Origin: Bacillus mojavensis RO-H-1 = KCTC 3706
GTDB taxonomy: Bacteria > Bacillota > Bacilli > Bacillales > Bacillaceae
Direction of reading: 5' to 3'
DNA length: 64,000 nt
NCBI RefSeq assembly: GCF_000245335.1
Contig: NZ_JH600286.1
Span: forward strand, 1 to 64,000
The translations under genes and the position numbers were made by a program. The notes below the pieces were generated by a model that worked only from the letters and a program-made list of their open reading frames with translations, had not been told where the DNA came from and ran no database searches. Below, piece by piece: positions 44,940 to 53,448 of this stretch; the first letter of the stretch is position 1; each line of letters begins with the position of its first letter.

Positions 44940-44968
44940 TTGTCTTCTGCAGAGAAAACTGCGATAAT
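44940..44968 (+). promoter_or_regulatory. Possible SigA promoter of the yhaX upstream RNA
   Basis: TTGTCT (44940-44945), 17-nt spacer, GATAAT (44963-44968). A start near 44975 would place the transcript's 5' end just before the first paired arm at 44979. Confidence 0.5.
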
Positions 44969-44978
44969 AACATTGAAA

Positions 44979-45203
44979 GCGCCTACACTTACCTATTTCA
45001 AATGGATACGGTCGCATATCATGCCGTTATATAGAGGGGATAAGCAACAGAGAGTAAGTGTTCGGAGCGCATCATTGGTCAAATAAGGGGTTCCTAATAC
45101 ATGATTTTTCGTAAATCGAAATAACGATATTAGGGAGAATGGCTGCTTCGATCGTATCCTATCATGTTTGCATAAATAAAGCCTGCTGAGTCAGGCTTTT
45201 TTT
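44979..45203 (+). ncRNA. Candidate structured RNA upstream of yhaX (riboswitch-like or sRNA)
   Basis: GCGC (44979-44982) and ACACTTAC (44985-44992) pair with GTAAGTGT (45054-45061) and GCGC (45067-45070). Inside, ACG-GTC-GCAT pairs with ATGC-CGT (about 45008-45027). Next, CCTAATA (45093-45099) pairs with TATTAGG (45128-45134), enclosing TTTCG/CGAAA. An intrinsic terminator follows at 45178-45203. There is no open frame with a ribosome site. The layout promoter, aptamer-like fold, terminator, gene suggests attenuation of yhaX; a free RNA of about 230 nt is the alternative. I do not recognise a known family. This covers nearly all of the 486-bp gap 44802-45287. Confidence 0.5.
45178..45203 (+). 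terminator. Terminator in front of yhaX
   Basis: AAAGCCTG (45178-45185) pairs with CAGGC plus TTT (45192-45199) in a run of seven T, 85 nt before the yhaX start. Confidence 0.85.
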
Positions 45204-45287
45204 GCTGTACAGAAAAGGTTGTTCTAAACACAGAGACAGGGTCATATCCTATACACAAGTACAGTCATCAAGGAGGGGGACATCTCT

Positions 45288-46154
45288 GTGTCAAAACAAT
45301 TGCTGGCCTTAAACATAGATGGAGCGCTGCTTCGATCGAACGGGAAAATTCATCAGGCGACGAAAGATGCGATTGAATATGTTAAGAAAAAAGGGATTTA
45401 CGTCACACTTGTCACCAACCGCCATTTTCGCTCAGCTCAGAAAATAGCAAAATCGCTGAAGCTTGATGCAAAGCTGATCACCCACAGCGGCGCCTATATC
45501 GCTGAGAAAATAGACGCGCCTTTTTTTGAAAAAAGAATTTCTGACGACCATACTTTTAATATCGTTCAAGTGCTTGAGAGCTATCAATGTAACATCAGGC
45601 TTCTTCACGAGAAATATTCGATTGGAAACAAGAAAAAGGTCAATTCAAATTTGCTTGGAAAAGCGCTGATCCACCCGTCAGATCCCATCTTTTACCCGGT
45701 TCAGTTTGTTGAATCGTTAAGCGATCTTCTGATGGATGAACCGGTTAGTGCGCCCGTCATCGAAGTGTATACAGAACACGATATTCAGCAAGACATTACA
45801 GAAACGATCACAAAAGCCTTCCCGGCGGTTGACGTGATTCGCGTAAATGATGAGAAAATGAACATTGTTCCAAAGGGAGTTTCGAAGGAAGCGGGCCTTG
45901 CACTTGTCGCTTCGGAACTGGGACTGGCGATGGAGGATGTAGTCGCTATCGGCCATCAGCAAGACGATCTTCCGATGATTGAGCTTGCCGGCCTTGGGGT
46001 AGCAATGGGGAACGCTGCACCAGAAATTAAGAGAAAGGCAGATTGGGTCACGAGGTCAAATGACGAGCAAGGCGTCGCATATATGATGAAGGAATATTTC
46101 CGTATGCAGCAGCGAAAAGGGTTCCTCGATAAGTTCCACATGAAACGCGTATAA
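45288..46154 (+). CDS. yhaX: YhaX, HAD-superfamily Cof-type protein with degenerate active site
   Basis: 288-residue HAD (Cof/YidA-like) fold protein. Motif I reads LALNIDGALL instead of the usual DxDGTLL: Asn9 stands in for the nucleophilic Asp, while Asp11 is kept. Motif IV reads IGHQQDDLPM, with His223 in place of a metal-binding Asp. Both changes argue against ordinary phosphatase activity. The cap and C-terminal core (LGVAMGNA, KADWVTRSNDEQGVA) are otherwise normal. The GTG start follows AAGGAGGGGG. In B. subtilis it is sporulation-associated. Confidence 0.9.
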   Translation: MSKQLLALNIDGALLRSNGKIHQATKDAIEYVKKKGIYVTLVTNRHFRSAQKIAKSLKLDAKLITHSGAYIAEKIDAPFFEKRISDDHTFNIVQVLESYQCNIRLLHEKYSIGNKKKVNSNLLGKALIHPSDPIFYPVQFVESLSDLLMDEPVSAPVIEVYTEHDIQQDITETITKAFPAVDVIRVNDEKMNIVPKGVSKEAGLALVASELGLAMEDVVAIGHQQDDLPMIELAGLGVAMGNAAPEIKRKADWVTRSNDEQGVAYMMKEYFRMQQRKGFLDKFHMKRV

Positions 46155-46194
46155 AAAAGCCGCTCGCGCCCAGACAGGTGCGGCGGCTTTTTTG
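46153..46194 (+). terminator. Terminator of yhaX
   Basis: AAAGCCGC (46156-46163) pairs with GCGGCTTT (46183-46190), followed by T. Confidence 0.88.
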
Positions 46195-46265
46195 TCCGGA
46201 TTGATTTAGCTACTTATTTCTGTACACTTAAGAAAGTTTTGAATCTGATAAATTAGGTGATGAAG

Positions 46266-47771
46266 TTGCAAATGAAAATAGAAGGCATACACGATGACCG
46301 CCTTCATCGGCCACTGCAAAATATCGCAAATTTGTTTTATGAGGAATGCGATCTTGTCTACGGCGGAGAGGAGCCGGCGGATCTTGTCATCTCTTTAGCG
46401 TGTACGCAAACGGATGAGCATGTGACGGTTTCAGGAGAAGTGAAAGGAACCGGAATTAAGGAACACCATACGAAATCTTTTTCTCCTGATATGAATGAAA
46501 AAGAAGCTTTCAAACAAGTAAAAAACACAATTTCTTATGTTTACTTAAATCTTCTTCAAGCGCATACGGGCATCACGCAAAAGTGGGGAATCCTCACGGG
46601 AATCCGCCCGACGAAGCTGCTTCATAAAAAGCTGCAAAGCGGGATGCCGAAGGAACAGGCGCATGCAGAATTGAAAAAAGACTATTTAATTCATGATGAG
46701 AAAATCGAATTGATGCAGCAAATTGTCGACCGGCAGCTGGCGGCAGTGCCTGATTTGTATCAAGTAAAGGAAGAAGTCAGTATTTATATCGGTATTCCTT
46801 TCTGCCCGACCAAATGTGCTTACTGCACTTTCCCTGCATACGCCATCCAAGGACAAGCAGGCAGAGTCGGCTCATTTTTGTGGGGGCTGCATTACGAAAT
46901 GCAGAAAATCGGTGAATGGCTGAAGGAGCATGACGTCAAGGTCACAACCATTTATTTTGGCGGCGGGACGCCTACCAGCATTACAGCGGAAGAGATGGAT
47001 CTTCTGTATGAAGAAATGGTCCGCTCCTTCCCGGATGTGAAAAATATTCGTGAAATTACTGTGGAAGCCGGCCGCCCCGACACGATTACTGAAGAAAAAC
47101 TTGCCGTGTTGAACAAATATGATATTGACCGGATCAGCATTAACCCGCAATCCTATGAAAACGAAACACTCAAGGCGATCGGCCGTCATCATACGGTGGA
47201 AGAGACCATTGAAAAATATCATCTGTCACGCCGGCACGGCATGAATAATATCAATATGGATTTAATTATCGGATTGCCTGGCGAAGGCGTGAAGGAGTTC
47301 AGACACAGCCTTTCAGAAACCGGGAAACTGATACCGGAATCGCTGACTGTTCACACCCTTTCCTTTAAGCGGGCGTCAGAAATGACAAGAAATAAACATA
47401 AATACAAAGTTGCCGGGAGAGAAGAGGTTTCTCAAATGATGGATGATGCGGTAGCTTGGACGAAAGAGCATGGATACGTGCCTTATTATTTATACCGCCA
47501 GAAAAATATTCTTGGAAATCTGGAAAACGTCGGGTATTCGATTCCGGGCCAGGAAAGCATCTACAACATTATGATTATGGAAGAAGTGCAGACGATTATC
47601 GGCATCGGCTGCGGTGCGGCAAGTAAATTTATTGATCCGGATACAGGGAAAATCACACACTTTGCCAATCCGAAAGACCCGAAATCATACAATGACCGAT
47701 TTGAGCACTACACGGACGAAAAGATCAAATATTTAGAGCAGATTTTTGAGAGAACGACAAAGCAGCACTGA
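46266..47771 (+). CDS. hemZ: HemZ, coproporphyrinogen dehydrogenase-like radical SAM protein
   Basis: Radical SAM enzyme of the HemN/HemZ group in haem synthesis, proposed to act on coproporphyrinogen III without oxygen. 501 residues from TTG 46266 (AGGTGA upstream). An N-terminal domain of about 150 residues is followed by the [4Fe-4S] motif PFCPTKCAYCTF (CxxxCxxC), YFGGGTPTS, and the GRPDTIT and NINMDLIIGLPGE strands. In-frame GTG and ATG codons three and two codons upstream are less well placed. Confidence 0.93.
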   Translation: MQMKIEGIHDDRLHRPLQNIANLFYEECDLVYGGEEPADLVISLACTQTDEHVTVSGEVKGTGIKEHHTKSFSPDMNEKEAFKQVKNTISYVYLNLLQAHTGITQKWGILTGIRPTKLLHKKLQSGMPKEQAHAELKKDYLIHDEKIELMQQIVDRQLAAVPDLYQVKEEVSIYIGIPFCPTKCAYCTFPAYAIQGQAGRVGSFLWGLHYEMQKIGEWLKEHDVKVTTIYFGGGTPTSITAEEMDLLYEEMVRSFPDVKNIREITVEAGRPDTITEEKLAVLNKYDIDRISINPQSYENETLKAIGRHHTVEETIEKYHLSRRHGMNNINMDLIIGLPGEGVKEFRHSLSETGKLIPESLTVHTLSFKRASEMTRNKHKYKVAGREEVSQMMDDAVAWTKEHGYVPYYLYRQKNILGNLENVGYSIPGQESIYNIMIMEEVQTIIGIGCGAASKFIDPDTGKITHFANPKDPKSYNDRFEHYTDEKIKYLEQIFERTTKQH

Positions 47772-47791
47772 TCACAGTGCTGCTTTTTTTT
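47762..47791 (+). terminator. Terminator of hemZ
   Basis: GCAGCACTG (47762-47770) pairs with CAGTGCTGC (47775-47783), followed by eight T; the stem spans the stop codon. Confidence 0.9.
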
Positions 47792-49010
47792 ATCCCCGCT
47801 GTTTTTTCACAGGCTGAACGTCCGGCTTCCATTTAAACACCTTGTTCAGCTGGCGGTAAATCCATTTTGATTCTTTTGTTAATAATGGCCCCAAAATCGC
47901 CAGAATAAGGACATATAATGCGGCGAATGGCTTTAATGTGGCTGACAGGCCGCCGGCTATGCCGAGATTGGCGACGATAATCGAAAACTCTCCCCGTGAT
48001 ACGATCGTAAGTCCGATATTGGATGAGGCTTTATGAGAAAGCCCTGCGCGGCGTCCCGCCACCATTCCGGCGATAAAGTTTCCGAATATGGTCAGGATCA
48101 CAGCTCCCAATGCCAGCCAAACCGCTTCACCAAGTGAAAAAGGGTCTATGCTGAGGCCGAAGCTGAAAAAGAACATCGCGCCGAAAAAGTCGCGAAACGG
48201 AACGACAAGGTGCTCAATCCGATCGGAATGCTCTGTTTCTGAAAAGACCAAACCGAGCAGCAGCGCGCCGATGGCTTCTGCCACATGAATTGTCTCTGAA
48301 AACCCGGCGATGAAAAAGAGCGCTGCAAAAATGACGATAATAAACACTTCATTCGAGCGAATGTCCAACAGCTTATTCAAAAGCGGCGGGAGCTTTCTGG
48401 CTGCGATAAAAAACAGCAGCATATAGCCAAATGCGATCAGAATGGACAAAAGCGCACTCCCGACTGATGTCGCGTCTCCAAGCACAAGGCCGGAAACAAC
48501 AGACAAATACACGGCAAGGAAAATATCCTCAAACATAATAATGCCGAGAATCAGTTCGGTTTCCGGGTTGGCCGTTCTTTTTAAATCGACCAGCACTTTT
48601 GCGACGATCGCGCTTGAAGAAATGGTGATGACGCCTGCCAGCACGAGGACTTCCAGGAAAGAAAACCCGGTGATAAAGCCATAAAGCAGTCCAAGGCTGA
48701 AGTTAATCAAGATATAAATTGATCCGCCAATTGCGATGGATTTTCCAGACTTGATCAGCTTTCCGACAGAGAATTCAAGTCCGAGATAGAAAAGGAGGAA
48801 AAGCACGCCCATCCGCCCGAAGAACTCAATGATTTCACTGCTCTCTATAAACGTGAGGTCAATAATCCCGACTTTAGGGGCATGAGGGCCTAGCAGCATC
48901 CCTAAAATAATGAGAAACGGGATAATTGAAAACTTAATTTTATTTGCGATGACACTGGCAATCGCCACAAGAACAAGCGCGGTTCCGACTTCAAACACAA
49001 GATGATCCAT
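47790..49010 (-). CDS. khtU: KhtU, K+/H+ antiporter (CPA2 type)
   Basis: Membrane subunit of the KhtSTU potassium/proton antiporter, about 406 residues and 12-13 helices; exports K+ under alkaline or methylglyoxal stress. EIIEFFGRMGVLFLLFYLGLEF and ITISSSAIVAKVL are CPA2 signatures. ATG 49010 is preferred; the frame extends upstream over the end of khtT without a better site. Confidence 0.92.
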   Translation of the reverse strand: MDHLVFEVGTALVLVAIASVIANKIKFSIIPFLIILGMLLGPHAPKVGIIDLTFIESSEIIEFFGRMGVLFLLFYLGLEFSVGKLIKSGKSIAIGGSIYILINFSLGLLYGFITGFSFLEVLVLAGVITISSSAIVAKVLVDLKRTANPETELILGIIMFEDIFLAVYLSVVSGLVLGDATSVGSALLSILIAFGYMLLFFIAARKLPPLLNKLLDIRSNEVFIIVIFAALFFIAGFSETIHVAEAIGALLLGLVFSETEHSDRIEHLVVPFRDFFGAMFFFSFGLSIDPFSLGEAVWLALGAVILTIFGNFIAGMVAGRRAGLSHKASSNIGLTIVSRGEFSIIVANLGIAGGLSATLKPFAALYVLILAILGPLLTKESKWIYRQLNKVFKWKPDVQPVKKQRG

Positions 49011-49017
49011 CCGCTGA

Positions 49018-49515
49018 TCACACGCCCTCTCTAGAAAGGAAATCATGAGTCAGCTTTTTCAGATGCTTTCTTTCACCTGAGAGGACAAGTGTATCATCTT
49101 CTTCAATCACCGAGTCAGCGCCTGGATTTAAAAACTTTTGCTGGTTGTGTTTAATGATGGCGATGACAGTGACATCATAGTTTTGACGGACATCAAGTTC
49201 GCCGAGGGTGCGCCCGATTGACTTCGCGCCTTTTTCAACCTTAAACCACTCAATAATGAGGTCGCTAAACGCCATCTCAATAGACTCCAGCGCCTGCGGC
49301 TTATAGACCATGCCGCCTAAAATCGCGGCAATTTGCCTTGCTTCGGAATCATCCAATGAAATATTGGAAAGAAGCTCATCCGGATCCCGGTCATCAAACC
49401 GATAGATTTCTCTTCTTCCGTCATCATGAATAATAATCGTCATTTTTTCGCGGTTTCTTGTTTCAATTTCAAATTTTTTGCCGATTCCCGGCAGGTCGTT
49501 TTCTTTTATATTCAA
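49018..49515 (-). CDS. khtT: KhtT, RCK_C regulatory subunit
   Basis: 165-residue cytoplasmic regulator of KhtU, with an N-terminal domain and a C-terminal RCK_C (TrkA_C) domain (about 75-160: GRTLGELDVRQNYDVTVIAIIKHN ... EEDDTLVLSG), the part that binds c-di-AMP in this system. It starts at TTG 49515 after GGAGGG. It ends 7 nt before khtU. Confidence 0.93.
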   Translation of the reverse strand: MNIKENDLPGIGKKFEIETRNREKMTIIIHDDGRREIYRFDDRDPDELLSNISLDDSEARQIAAILGGMVYKPQALESIEMAFSDLIIEWFKVEKGAKSIGRTLGELDVRQNYDVTVIAIIKHNQQKFLNPGADSVIEEDDTLVLSGERKHLKKLTHDFLSREGV

Positions 49516-49576
49516 TGAGAATCCCTCCGAATGTAGTATTGGCATAATGACAGGGTACAAACAAAATGGTATCCAT

Positions 49577-49894
49577 TCATATTCGGAGGTAATTAGACTG
49601 GTATTTGATCGGGATGGCACAAACCCTTTCCAGCCTGTTGATGTGAGGATCATCAAGCGGTTTGGCAGATAACGTTCTGATAGACTGCGCCAATGGATTG
49701 TACTCTTTCAAAAACTCCGCCAGATGCAGACTGCCCGGTGCCGGCGTTTTGGCTGATTGTGATTCTTTTGGATATGAGGACATTGGCACATAGCTGTCAG
49801 TGCTTGCATCAAACTGGGAGGGCAGGACCACGTCAGAAGGGGGAAAGTACACCATAAATAAGCTTAATAGAAAGCTGATCAGCAATTTATCCAT
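49577..49894 (-). CDS. khtS: KhtS, accessory protein of KhtTU
   Basis: 105-residue first gene of khtSTU from ATG 49894 (GGGGGAAGG upstream). It has one N-terminal hydrophobic segment (LLISFLLSLFMVYFP) and then a hydrophilic tail, so it is probably exported or membrane-anchored. It modulates the antiporter; mechanism not evident from sequence. Confidence 0.85.
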   Translation of the reverse strand: MDKLLISFLLSLFMVYFPPSDVVLPSQFDASTDSYVPMSSYPKESQSAKTPAPGSLHLAEFLKEYNPLAQSIRTLSAKPLDDPHINRLERVCAIPIKYQSNYLRI

Positions 49895-50080
49895 GTTACC
49901 TTCCCCCTTTCTCATTCGATATCCCTTCCATTTCACTATATAAAACTTTATGTTCCCATTCAAATGATATGCATTTTTCAGTATCTATTGACCTTGAAAA
50001 ATAAAAAAAGGTTTCTTTAAGGACGGCGGGGAATGTATATGAGAAAGAAAAAAGAAAGCGTATACATGGAGGTGTTTTAT

Positions 50081-50848
50081 ATGGATTATATTCAATATGA
50101 ACTGAAGGGGCCTGTGGCAGAAATTGTGCTGAATCGCCCTGATGCTCATCACGCCTTGAATGAGCAAATGCTGTTTGAGCTGAAGGAGGCGTGTGAAAAG
50201 GTTTCTGAAAGCGAGGCGCTCATCGTCCTCCTGAGAGGTACCGGAAAAGGTTTTTCGGCAGGCGGCGATATACGGATGATGACCTCTGATCATGATCCTG
50301 ATCAATTTAGACAGCTGATGGATACGATCGAAGCTATCACTTTAACGTTATACGAAATGAAAAAAGTGACGATTGCCGCTGTCCATGGCGCTGCCGCGGG
50401 ACTGGGTCTGAGTTTAGCACTTTGTGCTGACATTGTGCTTGCAGAGAAAAATGCTGTACTTGCAATGAACTTTATTGGCATCGGCCTTGTTCCTGATGGC
50501 GGGGGCCATTATTTGCTGAAAAAAAGGATTGGGGAAGCGAAAGCGAAAAAGCTGATTTGGAGCGGGAAAAAGCTATCCGCTGAAGAAGCGGCTGGCATGG
50601 GTCTCTTGGATGGTACATTTAACGGAGAGCCTGCGGAAGGTGCAAGACCTTATGTTGAAACACTTTTAGCCTCGCCTCTACTGGCAATGATTGAGACGAA
50701 AGCCATTTTTCAGAGCCTCCATATTGATGAATTGAAGAAGGTGCTTGCTCTTGAACGAAGTGCCCAGGAGAGAATGAGGAGGACAAAAGATCACCAGGAA
50801 GGAATCCGTGCGTTTTTAGAGAAACGGGAGCCAAAGTTTCAAGCGTAA
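50081..50848 (+). CDS. yhaR: YhaR, enoyl-CoA hydratase/isomerase family
   Basis: Crotonase-fold protein, 255 residues from ATG 50081 (GGAGGTG upstream). The oxyanion-hole segments are KGFSAGGDIRMM and AAVHGAAAGLGLSLALCADI; the following NFIGIGLVPDGGGHYLL has Asp where hydratases carry the second catalytic Glu, as in isomerase-like members (PaaG type). Substrate unknown. Divergent from khtS. Confidence 0.9.
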   Translation: MDYIQYELKGPVAEIVLNRPDAHHALNEQMLFELKEACEKVSESEALIVLLRGTGKGFSAGGDIRMMTSDHDPDQFRQLMDTIEAITLTLYEMKKVTIAAVHGAAAGLGLSLALCADIVLAEKNAVLAMNFIGIGLVPDGGGHYLLKKRIGEAKAKKLIWSGKKLSAEEAAGMGLLDGTFNGEPAEGARPYVETLLASPLLAMIETKAIFQSLHIDELKKVLALERSAQERMRRTKDHQEGIRAFLEKREPKFQA

Positions 50849-50868
50849 CAGATCAGCCGGGAAGCTGA

Positions 50869-51054
50869 TCATCTCTGAAACAAAATCAGCTTTCCGGCTG
50901 CATTCACTAAACGATGGGTATGATGATGAAGCTCTTTTTCCTTTAACAGGGCTTCACCCTGCTTTTTTGCCGCATCTTCGTTTTCCGCCTCAAATCGCTC
51001 GTTTATCAGTGTTTCTCCCGAAGGATCAAAAGCCGTAAGAAAATACTCCGCCAT
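50869..51054 (-). CDS. yhzD: Small YhzD-like protein
   Basis: 61-residue protein (MAEYFLTAFDPSGETLINER...), with a predicted strand-helix-strand pattern and a His-rich turn (LHHHTHR). I take it to be the YhzD family of Bacillus by recollection; function unknown. Strong GGAGGCG site before the ATG. GATCAGC/GCTGATC (about 50851-50870) between it and yhaR is a weak shared terminator without a good T run. Confidence 0.7.
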   Translation of the reverse strand: MAEYFLTAFDPSGETLINERFEAENEDAAKKQGEALLKEKELHHHTHRLVNAAGKLILFQR

Positions 51055-51182
51055 TATATTTCGCCTCCAACTTCATCATTTATCGTTCCTTCTCCATCTA
51101 TATTCTAAAAAAGCAAACCAAAATCCTTTATTATGTTTTAACCAGATATAGTATATAATGGGTCGAGGAAGGAGGAGATTCG

Positions 51183-52079
51183 GTGCTGACGATTGATCAC
51201 GTAACGAAGACATTTGGAGATTATAAAGCGGTTGACGGATTGAATTTAGAAATCCCGGAACAGCAAATGTTTGGCCTCTTAGGCGCAAACGGAGCGGGAA
51301 AAACGACGACCTTTCGCATGATTCTCGGCTTATTAAGCATTACGAAGGGTACGATCAGCTGGAAAGGACGCCCCGTCAACTACAGTATGAGCAACAAAAT
51401 CGGGTATTTGCCGGAAGAGCGCGGACTTTATCCAAAAATGAAGGTAAAGGACCAGCTTGTCTATCTGGCAAGATTAAAAGGTATGGAGAAAGGCGAGGCT
51501 GTAAAAGAGCTCGGAACATGGCTTGAACGCTTCAATATAACAGAATACGAGAATAAAAAAGTAGATGAGCTTTCAAAAGGAAACCAGCAGAAAATCCAGT
51601 TTATTTCGTCTGTTTTGCATAAGCCTGAGCTGCTGATTCTCGATGAACCATTCAGCGGGCTGGACCCTGTCAATGTCGAGCTGTTGAAGGAGGCTGTTAT
51701 CTCTTTGAAAAACAGCGGTGTCTCGATTTTATTTTCCAGCCATCGGATGGAGCATGTCGAGGAGCTGTGTGAGCACCTTTGTATTTTGCAAAAAGGAAAG
51801 CCTGTTGTGCAAGGCAGTCTGAAGGAAATTAAACGTTCATTTGGCAAAAAGAATGTGACCATACATTCCGATGACGATCTGCATTTTTTACAGGGGCACG
51901 AAGGCATTACGCAATGGAAGGAAACGGCCGGCGGCGTAAAGCTCCAAATTGCCAATGAAGACATCTCTCAAGAGATCTTCGCCATGCTCCAAGGTAAAGG
52001 TTTTATTCGAAAGTTTGAGCTTGAAGAGCCGTCACTCCATGACATTTTTATAGAAAAGGTGGGGGCCGTCTATGAATAA
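51183..52079 (+). CDS. yhaQ: YhaQ, ABC transporter ATP-binding protein
   Basis: ATPase of a two-component ABC-2 type exporter similar to NatAB, 298 residues. Walker A GANGAGKTT, Q-loop region near YLPEERGLYPKM, signature LSKGNQQKIQF, Walker B LLILDEPFSGLDP, switch His in SSHRMEHVEE; then a C-terminal extension. GTG start after GGAGGAG. Its stop overlaps the yhaP start by 8 bp. Confidence 0.92.
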   Translation: MLTIDHVTKTFGDYKAVDGLNLEIPEQQMFGLLGANGAGKTTTFRMILGLLSITKGTISWKGRPVNYSMSNKIGYLPEERGLYPKMKVKDQLVYLARLKGMEKGEAVKELGTWLERFNITEYENKKVDELSKGNQQKIQFISSVLHKPELLILDEPFSGLDPVNVELLKEAVISLKNSGVSILFSSHRMEHVEELCEHLCILQKGKPVVQGSLKEIKRSFGKKNVTIHSDDDLHFLQGHEGITQWKETAGGVKLQIANEDISQEIFAMLQGKGFIRKFELEEPSLHDIFIEKVGAVYE

Positions 52080-53331
52080 ATTTTTGATCATGCTTTCTCA
52101 TACATATAAAAATAAGATTATGGCAAAATCTTTTATTATTTCTACTGTCGTCACGGTTTTGCTTGTTTTGGCTGTCACTAACTTAGAATCGATCATTTCT
52201 ATGTTTCAAGGAGAAGATACAAAAGAGAAAATTGTTGTTATTGATGAAACAAACGAATTATATCCGATTTTCTCAAAGCAGCTGAAAGCTGTCGATACAG
52301 ACAGCGATCTTGATGTGAAGCAGTCTAAGCAACCAGAGGAAAAAGTTACAAAGCAGGTCAAAGATGAAACGCTTGACGGCATGCTCATTATCAAAAGAGA
52401 TGAAAAAGGGACGATCTCAGGGACGTACAAAGCGTTAACGATTTCGGATGAAAGCACGGTTCAAACACTGCAGCAGGCGTTAACGCAAACAAAAACCGCT
52501 GTTGGAACAGAGGAGCTCGGCGTTTCGCAGGAAACCATCAGCAGCCTCTATGCGCCTGTCACTGTCGGGCAGGAGGCGCTGAAAGAGGGTGCAAAGTCTG
52601 AGGAAGAGCTGGGGCAGGCGATGGGGCTTGTTTACATTATGCTGTTTGTCATCTATTTCTCCGTTATTATGTATGCCAGCATGATTGCGATGGAGGTTGC
52701 GACCGAAAAATCTTCACGTGTCATGGAAATCCTCATCTCAAGCATGCCGCCGATCCAGCAAATGTTTGCAAAGCTGTTAGGCATCGGGCTCGTCGGAATA
52801 ACACAGCTTGCTGTCATTATTTCTGCCGGATATCTGTCGCTGAAGCTGAACAAAACGAGCGAAACTGCTTCATCTGTCGGCGGTTTTCTTAATCTGACCG
52901 ACGTTCCCGTTTCCACCGTGATATATGCGGTTATTTTCTTTTTGCTCGGTTACTTTTTGTATGCGACACTGGCCGCGTTTCTTGGCAGCGTCGTCAGCAG
53001 AATAGAGGACGTGCAGCAAACGATCACACCGATGACGCTTTTGGTGGTTGCCGGTTTTATGATTGCCATGTTCGGACTAAACGCTCCTGAAGCAGGATTT
53101 ATTACGGTCACATCGTTTATCCCGTTCTTTACGCCGATGATTATGTTCTTGCGCGTCGGCATGCTGGATATTCCGTTTTGGCAGGCGGCTGCCGGCATCG
53201 GGATAACTCTGCTTACCATTATCATACTTGCCGTCATTGGCGCCAGAATTTATAAAGGCGGCGTCTTGATTTACGGCAACTCAAGCGCGTTTAAAGCAAT
53301 CAAACAAGCGCTGCGTTTGGCAAAAAACTGA
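52072..53331 (+). CDS. yhaP: YhaP, ABC-2 type permease
   Basis: Permease partner of YhaQ, 419 residues. One helix near the N-terminus (about 18-40), a large extracytoplasmic domain (about 45-180), then about five helices (VYIMLFVIYFSVIMYASMIA onward). NatB-like architecture; natB homologs export sodium, but the substrate here is not shown. Confidence 0.9.
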   Translation: MNKFLIMLSHTYKNKIMAKSFIISTVVTVLLVLAVTNLESIISMFQGEDTKEKIVVIDETNELYPIFSKQLKAVDTDSDLDVKQSKQPEEKVTKQVKDETLDGMLIIKRDEKGTISGTYKALTISDESTVQTLQQALTQTKTAVGTEELGVSQETISSLYAPVTVGQEALKEGAKSEEELGQAMGLVYIMLFVIYFSVIMYASMIAMEVATEKSSRVMEILISSMPPIQQMFAKLLGIGLVGITQLAVIISAGYLSLKLNKTSETASSVGGFLNLTDVPVSTVIYAVIFFLLGYFLYATLAAFLGSVVSRIEDVQQTITPMTLLVVAGFMIAMFGLNAPEAGFITVTSFIPFFTPMIMFLRVGMLDIPFWQAAAGIGITLLTIIILAVIGARIYKGGVLIYGNSSAFKAIKQALRLAKN

Positions 53332-53332
53332 T

Positions 53333-53369
53333 CAAAAAACAGCCTGGGAATGCTCAGGCTGTTTTTTGA
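53333..53369 (+). terminator. Terminator of yhaP
   Basis: AAAAAACAGCCTG (53335-53347) pairs perfectly with CAGGCTGTTTTTT (53355-53367). Confidence 0.92.
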
Positions 53370-53448
53370 TTGTATTCGTTCTTACAGAACGTGCATTCGT
53401 AAGAAATCGGTGCTAAAATAAGGGTACTTCATCCTGGAAAGGAGCAGA

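Noticed and set aside
49577..49963. Longer khtS start (128 codons)
   Set aside because: The extra 23 codons lack a ribosome site, whereas ATG 49894 has GGGGGAAGG at good spacing before a clear hydrophobic segment.
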